Shown here: positions 1 to 8,030 of the stretch, one piece after another
How the letters are laid out: each line of letters opens with the position of its first letter
Position numbering within the stretch: the stretch's first letter is position 1
Source of the DNA: a virus
IMG/VR virus record: IMGVR_UViG_3300025132_000142
Coordinates: 1-34,066 of that record
Length of the DNA: 34,066 nucleotides
Strand: one strand, 5' to 3'
Notes under the pieces: generated by a model
What the model saw: only the letters and a program-made list of their open reading frames with translations
Told to the model about the DNA's origin: nothing
Databases searched by the model: none
Position numbers and translations under genes: made by a program

Positions 1-7
1 TACATCT

Positions 8-25
8 TCTATGCAATAGCATAGA
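8..25. other. Short perfect hairpin at left edge
   Basis: A 7-bp inverted repeat (TCTATGC, loop AATA, GCATAGA) lies 43 bases upstream of the first gene. No T-run follows on the plus strand, so it is not a convincing terminator. It could be an operator, an RNA-processing hairpin, or the end of a gene that lies outside the window. The remaining bases of 1-68 show no clear promoter. Confidence 0.35.
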
Positions 26-68
26 GTGATCAAGATAACAAATCAACTGACGAAAGGAGTATCAACTG

Positions 69-581
69 ATGTCAGAATACAGAGAAAGAAAAACAGGTGA
101 AGTTAAAAGCCAAGGTCAATGGAGGGCAGACTTTGCTCATATGTCTCTACCTCGTGTCTGGAAAGCAGCAACGCTAGACTCACTTAACCTAGACGCTGTA
201 CTAGCAAGTCCTGCAGCTACAACCAGTTCATATCAAATAAGTGTGCGTGATGGTGTTGAGCAAGACAGCAAAGGAAACTGGGTTGAGAAGTATGTCGCAA
301 AGGATATGTTTGCTGACACAACAGATGAAGATGGCAAGAAGACCACCAAAGCTCAACACGAAGCTGCTTATCAAGCAAGTCTAGACTCTAATACTGCAGA
401 AGTTCACAGAGTTAAACGTAACAAACTTCTAGCTGATACTGATTGGACACAGATAAATGATAGTCCTTTAAGTAACGAGAAAAAGACCTCATGGGCTACT
501 TACAGACAAGAACTACGTGGTATTACTGACTTAGATGAATGGCCTAACCTAGCAGATGATGATTGGCCTGTAGCGCCTTAA
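69..581 (+). CDS. Tail fibre assembly chaperone-like protein
   Basis: A 170-residue protein with a good ribosome binding site (aaaggag, 8 bases before the ATG). The last ~55 residues match the pattern of the phage tail assembly chaperone family (Phage_tail_APC): R-x-x-L-L-A-D-T-D-W near residue 120, then SW-x-x-Y-R-Q-E-L-R and a final WP. Such domains usually sit in proteins that help fold or attach tail fibres and lie next to fibre genes. Here the gene is directly before the large terminase, the place where T7-like phages often carry the small terminase subunit. A small-terminase role cannot be excluded, but no HTH is evident. The neighbouring fibre gene is presumably left of the window. Family assignment is from remembered motif resemblance. 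Confidence 0.55.
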   Translation: MSEYRERKTGEVKSQGQWRADFAHMSLPRVWKAATLDSLNLDAVLASPAATTSSYQISVRDGVEQDSKGNWVEKYVAKDMFADTTDEDGKKTTKAQHEAAYQASLDSNTAEVHRVKRNKLLADTDWTQINDSPLSNEKKTSWATYRQELRGITDLDEWPNLADDDWPVAP

Positions 582-591
582 AGGAACTAAC

Positions 592-2136
592 ATGGCTAAA
601 CAAGCACTAGACCAGATCAGACAAGCCGCTGAGAATGATCTAGAGTTCTTCATACAGCTAGTAGCTCCTTTACAATTACTAGGTGACTGTCACAAAGAAG
701 TCATAGAGTGGTGGACAAGAGAAGACGCTAGAAACTATCAGTTACTTTTGTTTCCACGAGATCACGGTAAGTCAAGACTCATAGCTTACAGGGTAGCGTG
801 GGAGCTAACCAAAGACCCAACTCTACGTGTGTTGTATATATCAGCTACAGCTAACCTCGCAGAGAAACAACTTAGTTTTATAAAAGGTATCCTTACATCT
901 GAGATATACAGACGGTACTGGCCTCAACACGTAAATCTAGAAGAAGGTAAACGAGCAAGGTGGACTAATTCAGAGATTAGTTTAGATCATCCACTACGTA
1001 AGAAAGAAAATGTCCGTGACCCAAGTATATTCACAGGTGGGCTTACTACATCACTGACAGGTTTACATTGTGACATAGCTGTACTAGATGATGTCGTAGT
1101 TGCTGAGAATGCTTTGACATCTGAGGGTAGAACAAAGGTAGCAAGTCAGTACTCACTGCTATCATCTATCGAAGGTGCTGACGCTAGAGAGTGGGTTGTA
1201 GGCACAAGGTATCACAGTAAAGATTTATATAACGACTTGATGGAAATGAAAGAAGTTCTCTACGATGATAAAGGAGAACAAACAGGTGAAGATAACATAT
1301 ACGAAATCTTAGAGAAACCTGTAGAAGATCAAGGTGACGGTACTGGACAGTTTTTGTGGCCTAAACAACAACGTAAAGACGGTAAGTGGTTTGGGTTCGA
1401 CATTGCTACGTTAGCTAAAAAACGTGGTAAGTACTTAGACAAAGGGCAGTTTAAAGCACAATACTACAATGATCCAAGTGATCCTGACAATGTACCAGTA
1501 TCAAGAGACAAGATACAATACTTCGACAGGAAACATCTACACTTAGATAATGGTCACTGGCACTACAAGGATAGTAAACTAAACCTCTTCGGAGCTATCG
1601 ACTTCGCATTTAGTTTAAGATCAAAGGCTGACTATACTGCACTTGTTCTTATAGGTGTTGACTCAGAAAACAACGTATACGTCTTAGATATTGATAGGTT
1701 CAGAACTGATCGTATATCTGAATACTTTGATCACATCTTTGAGTTACATAACAAGTGGTCTTTCAGAAAGCTAAGAGCAGAAGTTACTGTAGCTCAGATG
1801 GCAATCGTTAAACAACTAAAAGAATTAATTAAACAACACGGTCTAGCTTTAAGTATTGATGAGTTTAGACCTAACAAACAACAAGGTAATAAACAAGAGC
1901 GTATCGCTTCGGTTCTAGAACCTAGATACGATAATCTTCAAATGTGGCATTATCGTGGTGGTAACACTCAGTACTTGGAAGACGAACTGTCTACACGTAA
2001 CCCCCCACATGATGACGTAATTGACGCTCTAGCATCTGCAGTTGATATGGCTGTACGTCCAACACGTAACCTTAACAGGAAACGAGATAGTAATATAGTC
2101 TGGGCGAATAGCCGTTTCAGAGCAGGGAGTAGGTAA
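592..2136 (+). CDS. terL: Terminase large subunit (DNA packaging ATPase/nuclease)
   Basis: The motor protein that pumps genome DNA into the prohead through the portal and cuts concatemers. The N-terminal ATPase shows Walker A FPRDHGKS at residues 54-61, Walker B DIAVLDDV at 161-168 and a conserved GTRYH at 204-208. The C-terminal RNase H-like nuclease shows acidic residues D337 (GAIDFAFS), D347 (ADYTAL) and D474/D475 (PPHDDVIDAL). The length (514 aa) is usual for T7-like marine podoviruses. It ends in a TAATG overlap with the portal gene, so the two are probably translationally coupled. Confidence 0.93.
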   Translation: MAKQALDQIRQAAENDLEFFIQLVAPLQLLGDCHKEVIEWWTREDARNYQLLLFPRDHGKSRLIAYRVAWELTKDPTLRVLYISATANLAEKQLSFIKGILTSEIYRRYWPQHVNLEEGKRARWTNSEISLDHPLRKKENVRDPSIFTGGLTTSLTGLHCDIAVLDDVVVAENALTSEGRTKVASQYSLLSSIEGADAREWVVGTRYHSKDLYNDLMEMKEVLYDDKGEQTGEDNIYEILEKPVEDQGDGTGQFLWPKQQRKDGKWFGFDIATLAKKRGKYLDKGQFKAQYYNDPSDPDNVPVSRDKIQYFDRKHLHLDNGHWHYKDSKLNLFGAIDFAFSLRSKADYTALVLIGVDSENNVYVLDIDRFRTDRISEYFDHIFELHNKWSFRKLRAEVTVAQMAIVKQLKELIKQHGLALSIDEFRPNKQQGNKQERIASVLEPRYDNLQMWHYRGGNTQYLEDELSTRNPPHDDVIDALASAVDMAVRPTRNLNRKRDSNIVWANSRFRAGSR

Positions 2137-3875
2137 TGAAAACTATTGATATTGAAAATCTTATCGATCCAGATAACCTTGCCGTAGAGATCGCAGATAA
2201 GTGGAGACTATGGCATCAGTTACGTCACCATTGGGTTGAAGGTACTAAAGAGTTACGTAACTACCTTTACGCTACTGATACAACCACAACAGCTAATGCA
2301 ATCCTTCCTTGGTCAAATACAACAACTACACCAAAGATAACACAGATTGCAGACAACCTTCACGCTAACTACTTTGCTACTATGTTTCCACAACAGAAGT
2401 GGATGAAATGGGAAGCTGATACTCGTGATTCAGCACGTAAAGAAAAACGTGAGGTTATACAAGCCTACATGGATAACAAAGTAAATCAATCTAACTTTGT
2501 TACAACAGTTTCTGATATTATACAGGACTGGATTCTGTATGGTAATTGTTTTGGAATGGTAGACTGGCAAGAAGGTTTTACAACTAAAGAGTCTGGAGAG
2601 TTTATACCTTCTTATGTAGGACCAAAGTTAAAAAGAATATCTCCTTACGATATTTGTTTTAACCCTACAGCTGCGTCTTTTGAAGATTCACCAAAGATAA
2701 TAAAAAGCATTAAGTCTTTAGGTGAAATCAAACGTATGATAGACTCAGACCCAAACAATGAGTACCTTAACGGTATATTCGAAAAGATGATGTCTGCTCG
2801 TAAGAATGTACGAGGAACAGATGGTCACTTCGAGAAAGCTGAAGGTTTTATTGCTGATGGTTTTACAAGTATAGAACAATATTACGAATCAGACTACGTA
2901 GAGATTATGACATTCTACGGTGACATCTACGATCAAGAGTCTGGCGAGTTAATGTCAGACCGTGTGATTACTATTGTAGATCGTGCTCACGTACTAGACA
3001 ATCAAGAGAATCCATCATGGATGGGTAAAGCTCCTATCTTTCACAGTGGGTGGCGTAACCGTCCAGATAACTTATACGCAATGGGTCCACTAGATAATCT
3101 TGTAGGAATGCAGTACAGGATTGATCACCTAGAGAACCTCAAGGCAGATGTCTTTGATCAGATTGCATACCCAATACTAAAAGTAAAAGGTGATGTAGAG
3201 GACTTCGACTTCGAACCTGGAGCTAGAATCTATATGGGTGAAGAGGGTGATGTAGGATATATGGCTCCTGATGCTACTGCACTAAACGCTGACTTACAAA
3301 TTCAAACCTTAGAGAATAAAATGGAAGAAATGGCAGGTGCTCCTAGACAAGCTATGGGTATCCGTACTCCAGGAGAAAAGACTGCTTTTGAAGTACAGAC
3401 CTTACAGAACTCAGCGTCACGAATCTTTGAACACAAAGCTGCACATTTTGAACGTACATTCATAGAACCTATACTGAATACTATGCTTGAGATGGCTAGA
3501 CGTTATATGAATAGGTCTGACACTATTCGTATACTAGATGAGGAACAAGGTTTTACGAAATTTATGGATATAAGCCGTGAAGACATTACGTCTAGCGGAA
3601 AGATTGTACCAGTAGGGGCAAGGCATTTTGCTGAACGTGCTCGAAGATTGCAGAACTTAATTCAAATGGCTGCAGTAAAAGCACAAGACCCAACTGTTGC
3701 ACCGCACTTGTCAGGTAAAGAACTTGCTCGTATTATTGCCTATGAACTTGGCGAACCTACCTTGTTTGCAGATAATGTTTCAGTAAATGAGCAAATGGAA
3801 ACACAATCTAAAGTTCAAGACCTACAAGCTGCAAACGAAGAAAGACTAATGGAAGCACAAGAAATGGGGATTTAA
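2136..3875 (+). CDS. Portal (head-tail connector) protein
   Basis: A 579-residue protein directly after the terminase and before the scaffold, the standard place of the portal in T7-like phages. The ring of 12 portal copies forms the DNA entry and exit vertex. Sequence features agree with podovirus connectors: an early Trp-rich segment with LPWSNTTTTPKI (about residues 59-70), a central APRQAMGIRTPGEKTAFEV stretch (about 402-420), and a long helical Met/Arg-rich C-terminal part. Assignment rests on position, size and general resemblance. Start is fixed by the TAATG overlap with terL. Confidence 0.85.
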   Translation: MKTIDIENLIDPDNLAVEIADKWRLWHQLRHHWVEGTKELRNYLYATDTTTTANAILPWSNTTTTPKITQIADNLHANYFATMFPQQKWMKWEADTRDSARKEKREVIQAYMDNKVNQSNFVTTVSDIIQDWILYGNCFGMVDWQEGFTTKESGEFIPSYVGPKLKRISPYDICFNPTAASFEDSPKIIKSIKSLGEIKRMIDSDPNNEYLNGIFEKMMSARKNVRGTDGHFEKAEGFIADGFTSIEQYYESDYVEIMTFYGDIYDQESGELMSDRVITIVDRAHVLDNQENPSWMGKAPIFHSGWRNRPDNLYAMGPLDNLVGMQYRIDHLENLKADVFDQIAYPILKVKGDVEDFDFEPGARIYMGEEGDVGYMAPDATALNADLQIQTLENKMEEMAGAPRQAMGIRTPGEKTAFEVQTLQNSASRIFEHKAAHFERTFIEPILNTMLEMARRYMNRSDTIRILDEEQGFTKFMDISREDITSSGKIVPVGARHFAERARRLQNLIQMAAVKAQDPTVAPHLSGKELARIIAYELGEPTLFADNVSVNEQMETQSKVQDLQAANEERLMEAQEMGI

Positions 3876-3876
3876 T

Positions 3877-3939
3877 ATGCCAAAAAAAGGTCAACCGTAT
3901 AAAAAACCAATGGGTAAAAAGAAACCAAAAGGAAAATAA
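3877..3939 (+). CDS. 20-residue lysine-rich micropeptide
   Basis: An ATG two bases after the portal stop opens a 20-codon frame ending TAA just before the next ATG. The product begins MPKKGQPYKKP and is 45% lysine, with repeated K-P/K-K-P-K elements. It fills an otherwise empty gap exactly, and similar Lys/Pro micropeptides are, as I recall, common beside portal genes of marine podoviruses. It may neutralise DNA charge in the head, but that is speculation. No own Shine-Dalgarno apart from the GGGG at the portal end. Confidence 0.55.
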   Translation: MPKKGQPYKKPMGKKKPKGK

Positions 3940-3940
3940 A

Positions 3941-4189
3941 ATGCACTCAGCTTGGACCAAAGGTCTAAAGGGTGAGGATAAGAATCAACGCATCGAAGAA
4001 GTAATGTATTATAAAAATGCTTTCGATGAGTTACAGGAAGTTATCGAACAGACTCTGTATAAAAAAGATTCTGTACGTGACTACAGTCCAGGATGGGCTG
4101 AAAAACAGATTGCCGTAAACGAGTACAACGCTGCTCTATACGACATTCTAAAACTAATAGACCTCAACCGTAAGGATCAATTACAATAA
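3941..4189 (+). CDS. Hypothetical 82-aa protein between portal and scaffold
   Basis: A mostly helical, charged protein without Cys, signal peptide or membrane segment. It starts one base after the preceding micropeptide gene and ends in a TAATG overlap with the scaffold gene, so it belongs to the head assembly operon. I do not recognise the family. A role as small head-assembly factor is suggested only by position. Confidence 0.7.
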   Translation: MHSAWTKGLKGEDKNQRIEEVMYYKNAFDELQEVIEQTLYKKDSVRDYSPGWAEKQIAVNEYNAALYDILKLIDLNRKDQLQ

Positions 4190-4986
4190 TGTCAATATTT
4201 GATGAAGCAAAGTCTGAAGAAACCCAACCACAGGAAGCTCAGACTACACCAGAGCAGACACAACAAGAAGAACAACCTAGTGATTCTTACTTGCAGAAGC
4301 TTGTAGAGACAAGGGGTGATAACTGGAAAGACCCTGAAGTTCTTGCTAAAGGTAAACTTGAAGCTGATGAGCATATCAAGAACCTTGAGACTCAACTCAC
4401 ACAAATGCGAGAAGACCTCAGTAAGCAAGACTACGCAGCCCAGTTGTTGCAACAACTAGAGGGAAAGAAGGCTTCGGCTCCCACCAACGAAAAACCTCTA
4501 GAGTCCAATAATAATAATAATAATGGTGGCACTAATACTGAAGGTAACACCAACCTTGCAGTGAGTGAGGATGATCTAAAAAGCCTTGTTGAAAAAACTC
4601 TAACAGAACGTGAAACGCAAGCTACTGTCCAACAGAATATTGCGAATGTTGATGCAAAGCTGCAGGAAACATACGGTACGGAAGCCCGTACTATTCTGGT
4701 TAACAAGTCACAAGAACTTGGTATCAGTGTAGAACGTATGCAAGAACTAGCAGCCGAATCACCTTCAGCGTTCTTTGCTTTGATTGGCGAAAAACAACAG
4801 ACATTTAAACCCATTACTCAGGGGTCTGTTCGCACAGAAGCTGTTGGAGTTAAATCTGGAGGAGAGCGTGATTTTAATTATTATCAAACTCTTCGCCGTG
4901 AGAACCGTAGCCTATACTACACACCAAAGATGCAACAACAGATGATGGAAGATCGTCAACGTCTAGGTGATAGGTTCGGTGTATAA
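4189..4986 (+). CDS. Capsid scaffolding protein
   Basis: Lies directly before the major capsid gene, as in T7 (gp9-gp10). The 265-residue protein has the composition expected of a scaffold: a very acidic, Gln/Glu/Pro/Thr-rich N-terminus (residues 5-33), a helical coiled-coil-like stretch (about 58-98), a run of six Asn (residues 107-112) in a linker, and a basic helical C-terminus rich in Arg and Gln (FNYYQTLRRENRSLYY). Scaffolds guide coat protein assembly and leave the head before DNA enters; the C-terminal basic helices typically contact the coat protein. Confidence 0.82.
   Translation: MSIFDEAKSEETQPQEAQTTPEQTQQEEQPSDSYLQKLVETRGDNWKDPEVLAKGKLEADEHIKNLETQLTQMREDLSKQDYAAQLLQQLEGKKASAPTNEKPLESNNNNNNGGTNTEGNTNLAVSEDDLKSLVEKTLTERETQATVQQNIANVDAKLQETYGTEARTILVNKSQELGISVERMQELAAESPSAFFALIGEKQQTFKPITQGSVRTEAVGVKSGGERDFNYYQTLRRENRSLYYTPKMQQQMMEDRQRLGDRFGV
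4507..4524 (+). repeat. (AAT)6 trinucleotide repeat in scaffold gene
   Basis: Six in-frame AAT codons encode Asn107-Asn112 between the coiled-coil part and the C-terminal part of the scaffold. The run is a microsatellite that can change length by slippage without a frameshift, within a likely flexible linker. Confidence 0.9.
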
Positions 4987-5016
4987 TCAACATAACTTTA
5001 ATAAAGGAGATTCAGT

Positions 5017-5979
5017 ATGTCTATGACAACTGGTAACGTGTCTCTCTTAACTCGCTCAGAGGTATGGTCTGGTGAGCTAAAAGAGATTCTGCGTGACGAG
5101 ATGATGGCACAGAAGTATGTCCGTATGCTAGAAGGTTTTCCTGATGGCGATACGTTCAAGATACCATCAATCGGTCAAGCGCAAGTGGACAACTACGCTG
5201 AAGATACAGCGGTTCAGTATCGTCCAATGGATACAGGTCAATTCACATTCAGTGTTGACAAGTATCTATCATCAGCTACTTATATCACTAAGAAAGCTAA
5301 ACAAGACATGTTCTATATGAACGAAATGGTTTCTCGTTTTGTTCCAGAACAAGAACGTGCTGTAATGGCACACTTCGAAACAACGACTATGGCTGCTCCC
5401 GAAGCAGGTGTATCAGCAAACTCCAACGAGACAATCGATGGTGTAGAGCACAGATACGCTGCAGGAGGAACTGGTGCGGTTATTACACTTGAGGACTTCG
5501 CTCGTGCTCGACACGCTCTGAAGAAAGCAAATGTACCTGATCGTAACCTAGTTGCTATCGTTGATCCATCAGTAGAGTACACATTGAATACTCTAACAAA
5601 CCTAACAAACGTGTCAAACAACCCACGTTTCGAAGGTATTGTACGTGATGGTATTGCAACAGGTATGCAATTTGTTGCAAACGTGTACGGTTTTGACGTG
5701 TACTGCTCGAACTATCTAGCTGACGTTACTGACAGTGCGTTGCCTACATCTGCAGATGCTAATGTGGACTTCTCATCTGTTAATGGTAAAGCTAACTTGT
5801 TCTTCTCTGCAGACCCAAGTGCTTCCCCACTCGTGGGTGCATGGCGGCAAATGCCAGAGGTGGATTACGACTACAACAAAGACTTCCAACGTGATGAGTT
5901 TGTAACTACTGCTCGTTACGGTGTCAAGTTGTACCGTCCAGAGAACATGGTTCGCGTTGTATCTAAAACTAACGTCTAA
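5017..5979 (+). CDS. Major capsid protein
   Basis: A 320-residue protein with strong AAGGAG at 5004-5009. Position after the scaffold and the sequence style (LLTRSEVWSGELKEILRDE near the N-terminus, then FPDGDTFKIPSIGQ and a late DYDYNKDFQRDEFV... RYGVKLYRPENMV) fit the HK97-fold coat proteins of marine T7-like phages. It would form the icosahedral shell. The gene has a separate intergenic leader of 30 bases, unlike its coupled neighbours, consistent with high expression. With the next gene it ends at a strong terminator. Confidence 0.9.
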   Translation: MSMTTGNVSLLTRSEVWSGELKEILRDEMMAQKYVRMLEGFPDGDTFKIPSIGQAQVDNYAEDTAVQYRPMDTGQFTFSVDKYLSSATYITKKAKQDMFYMNEMVSRFVPEQERAVMAHFETTTMAAPEAGVSANSNETIDGVEHRYAAGGTGAVITLEDFARARHALKKANVPDRNLVAIVDPSVEYTLNTLTNLTNVSNNPRFEGIVRDGIATGMQFVANVYGFDVYCSNYLADVTDSALPTSADANVDFSSVNGKANLFFSADPSASPLVGAWRQMPEVDYDYNKDFQRDEFVTTARYGVKLYRPENMVRVVSKTNV

Positions 5980-6000
5980 TTAAGATAAGGAGAAAGATAC

Positions 6001-6480
6001 ATGTCTTACAATAACACAGATGGCCTACGTGTCATTACAGGTCTTGACCAAGGCGCTGCAGTTGATGCAGGTAATACCGCCAGTTCAGAAGTAAAAACAA
6101 TTGTAATTGATATTGCAGATGCTACGGCTCTAGGGTCTTCAGCTGCAACACCAGTAGCGAATGATCCATTCATTCCTGCTAACTCTTACATCACAGGTGC
6201 TCACTTAATGGTGACTACTGCGTTTACTTCAGGTGGTTCAGCAACCTTGGGAATCGGTGCGTATAACTCTGCAGGTTCTGCTATTGATGCTGATGGTATC
6301 GATGCAACCATTGCACTTTCAGCCATTAACGCTACAACTAAGGCAGTCGCATGTGACGGTGCTTTAGTAGGTGGTGCAGTAATGACTGGTGCTGCAGATG
6401 CATACATTAAACCAAACTACGGAACCGCTGCATTTACTGCAGGTGCTGCTAAGTTGGTTATTACTTACATCGAAACTTAA
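6001..6480 (+). CDS. Putative capsid-associated (decoration) protein
   Basis: A 159-residue Ala/Thr/Gly-rich protein, predicted to be mainly beta strands, with no signal peptide. Its own aaggag lies 21 bases after the coat gene, and it is followed by a terminator, so it shares the high-expression coat unit. This placement and composition fit a head decoration or minor structural protein. I do not recognise a named family. The next gene (152 aa) has similar composition and may have a related role. Confidence 0.6.
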   Translation: MSYNNTDGLRVITGLDQGAAVDAGNTASSEVKTIVIDIADATALGSSAATPVANDPFIPANSYITGAHLMVTTAFTSGGSATLGIGAYNSAGSAIDADGIDATIALSAINATTKAVACDGALVGGAVMTGAADAYIKPNYGTAAFTAGAAKLVITYIET

Positions 6481-6488
6481 TACTAATA

Positions 6489-6518
6489 GGTAGCTCCTTC
6501 GGGGGCTACCTTCTTTTA
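6489..6518 (+). terminator. Rho-independent terminator with C(UUCG)G loop
   Basis: GGTAGCTCC (6489-6497), loop TTCG (6498-6501), GGGGCTACC (6502-6510), giving a 9-bp stem with one G-T pair, followed by TTCTTTTA. The cUUCGg tetraloop is exceptionally stable. It ends the capsid transcript and probably attenuates the downstream tail genes. Confidence 0.9.
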
Positions 6519-6539
6519 TGCTCTTGAGGAATTTATAAT

Positions 6540-6998
6540 ATGGCAAACGTAAACCATTCAGCACTCTCTGACCCCTATCTTCACGAGCCAAAGGGTGTAG
6601 CTACTGCTAGTTCAGGGGATGTTTATTTAGCAAACGGATCAGGATCAGGAACATGGACTTCAAGACAGTCGATGCTCACTGTTCACTTTGCTGATATATC
6701 TGGTGCAAGTAATATATATGTACCTATGCCGTATGCAGGTACTGTAACAAAGATACAAAGTGTTTTAAGTGGAGCAATAGCAGGTTCAGATACAACATTT
6801 ACAGTAACCAATTCTGCAGGTGCTTCGATGGGTGTGTTAACTGTAACCCAATCAGGTTCGGCTGCAGGAGACGTAGACACATTAGCTCCATCATCTAACA
6901 ATACAGTAACTGCAGGTAGTTTTATAAAGATAGCCTGTAACGGTGGCGCAACTTCACACAAAGATTGTGTAATAGTTGTTTGTGTGGATGGATCATAA
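6540..6998 (+). CDS. Virion structural protein, HEPKGVA-type N-terminus
   Basis: A 152-residue protein. Its N-terminus contains NHSALSDPYLHEPKGVA, a segment I recall from structural proteins of several marine podoviruses and myoviruses, followed by SSGDVYLANGSGSGTW. The rest is Ser/Thr/Gly-rich, beta-type. It has GAGGA before the ATG and is the first gene after the capsid terminator. Function is likely head fibre, decoration or tail-associated protein, inferred only. It ends in TAATG overlap with the tail tube A gene. Confidence 0.6.
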   Translation: MANVNHSALSDPYLHEPKGVATASSGDVYLANGSGSGTWTSRQSMLTVHFADISGASNIYVPMPYAGTVTKIQSVLSGAIAGSDTTFTVTNSAGASMGVLTVTQSGSAAGDVDTLAPSSNNTVTAGSFIKIACNGGATSHKDCVIVVCVDGS

Positions 6999-7729
6999 TG
7001 AAAAGAACACTCCTACAAATAGTACAGAACATCTTATCGGATATGGATTCCGAAGATGTAAACAGCATCAGTGATTCTATAGAAGCAGAACAAATAGCTT
7101 CTGTAGTACGTGATGTTTATCTTAATATGGTATCTACAAGGATGATACCAGAACACCAAGAATTAATGAAGCTTGTAAGTCTATCGGACTCTGCAAAGCC
7201 AACACATTTTCAAGTACCTGATAGTGCAAAAAGACTTGACGTAATTAGGTACAATGTAAAAGCAACTTCAGGTAATGAGTTTAGAGAAATAGAATACATT
7301 GAACCTCTAACATTCCTAACATTAAACAATGAAGGTGATGATGTAATAGTTGTTAATGACGTAAACGGAAGTACACCTATACTAATCCGTAACGATAAGA
7401 TGCCAAACTTCTACACATCCTTTGATGATCTACATATTATAATGGATTCTTACGATAGCTCAGTGGATAACATATTAGCAGAATCTAAGACACAAGCACT
7501 AGGTCACAAGATTCCTACATTTACAATAAGTGATAACTTTACACCTGACATAGACGCAGTACTATTTCCGTACTTAATAGCTGAAGCTAAGTCTACATGC
7601 TTCTCATTGTTTAAGAGTGGTGTAGATCAGAAGATAGAACAAGCTGCACGTAGACAAAAGTCTTACATGCAAAGTGATATGTACAGAGTAAAGAAAGAAA
7701 ACAAAAGGCCGTACTATGGTAGACGTTAA
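6998..7729 (+). CDS. Tail tubular protein A (gp11-like head-tail adaptor)
   Basis: 243 residues from the ATG at 6998, chosen over an upstream ATG (6965) because it forms the TAATG junction and gives the usual N-terminus MKRTLLQIVQNILSDMDSEDVNSI. In T7, gp11 forms the gatekeeper ring between portal and nozzle. The I-x-D-S-I-E-A-E-Q-I-A-x-V-V-R-D-x-Y segment (about 26-43), followed by short strands, is characteristic of the family. A long helical C-terminal part contains basic residues. The gene lies before tail tube B as in T7. Confidence 0.83.
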   Translation: MKRTLLQIVQNILSDMDSEDVNSISDSIEAEQIASVVRDVYLNMVSTRMIPEHQELMKLVSLSDSAKPTHFQVPDSAKRLDVIRYNVKATSGNEFREIEYIEPLTFLTLNNEGDDVIVVNDVNGSTPILIRNDKMPNFYTSFDDLHIIMDSYDSSVDNILAESKTQALGHKIPTFTISDNFTPDIDAVLFPYLIAEAKSTCFSLFKSGVDQKIEQAARRQKSYMQSDMYRVKKENKRPYYGRR

Positions 7730-8030
7730 CTTCGATATTGATTACGACAGTAAAACACTGAAGGCCACATGTCCAGAAAAACTAGTTACTCCTATCCATG
7801 TAAGAAAATCACCAGATGGCTTTATATTCTTCGAGGTCCATGTAGAAAAAGGCAAGGTTCCAGGAGATTTAAGTGGAAAGTATACATCACTAGATAACGC
7901 AAAGAAAGCAATACAAGTTTATCTAAACGGAATTACTCCTTCTAAAACAGTTCGAAGAGAAGCGTTTGGTAAGGACTACGAGGAGCGTAAGAAACGAAAT
8001 GCCACAGAGTCTAACACAAAGGGTAGTTAA
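7716..8030 (+). CDS. Hypothetical protein overlapping both tail tube genes
   Basis: A 104-residue protein whose start overlaps the tail tube A gene by 14 bases and whose end overlaps tail tube B by 32 bases. It begins MVDVNFDIDYDSKTLKAT, has alternating strands, and ends in a basic Lys/Arg/Asn tail (about residues 83-104). It lacks Cys, membrane segments and signal peptide. I do not recognise it. The position suggests a tail assembly accessory. Confidence 0.65.
   Translation: MVDVNFDIDYDSKTLKATCPEKLVTPIHVRKSPDGFIFFEVHVEKGKVPGDLSGKYTSLDNAKKAIQVYLNGITPSKTVRREAFGKDYEERKKRNATESNTKGS

Noticed and set aside
8-25. Left-edge hairpin considered as terminator of a preceding gene
   Set aside because: No T-run downstream and the stem is only 7 bp; kept only as a hairpin.
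4192-4814. Two long minus-strand frames opposite the scaffold gene
   Set aside because: They lie antisense to a well supported coding gene, lack ribosome sites and have no protein-like composition (Leu/Cys/Ser-rich antisense product).
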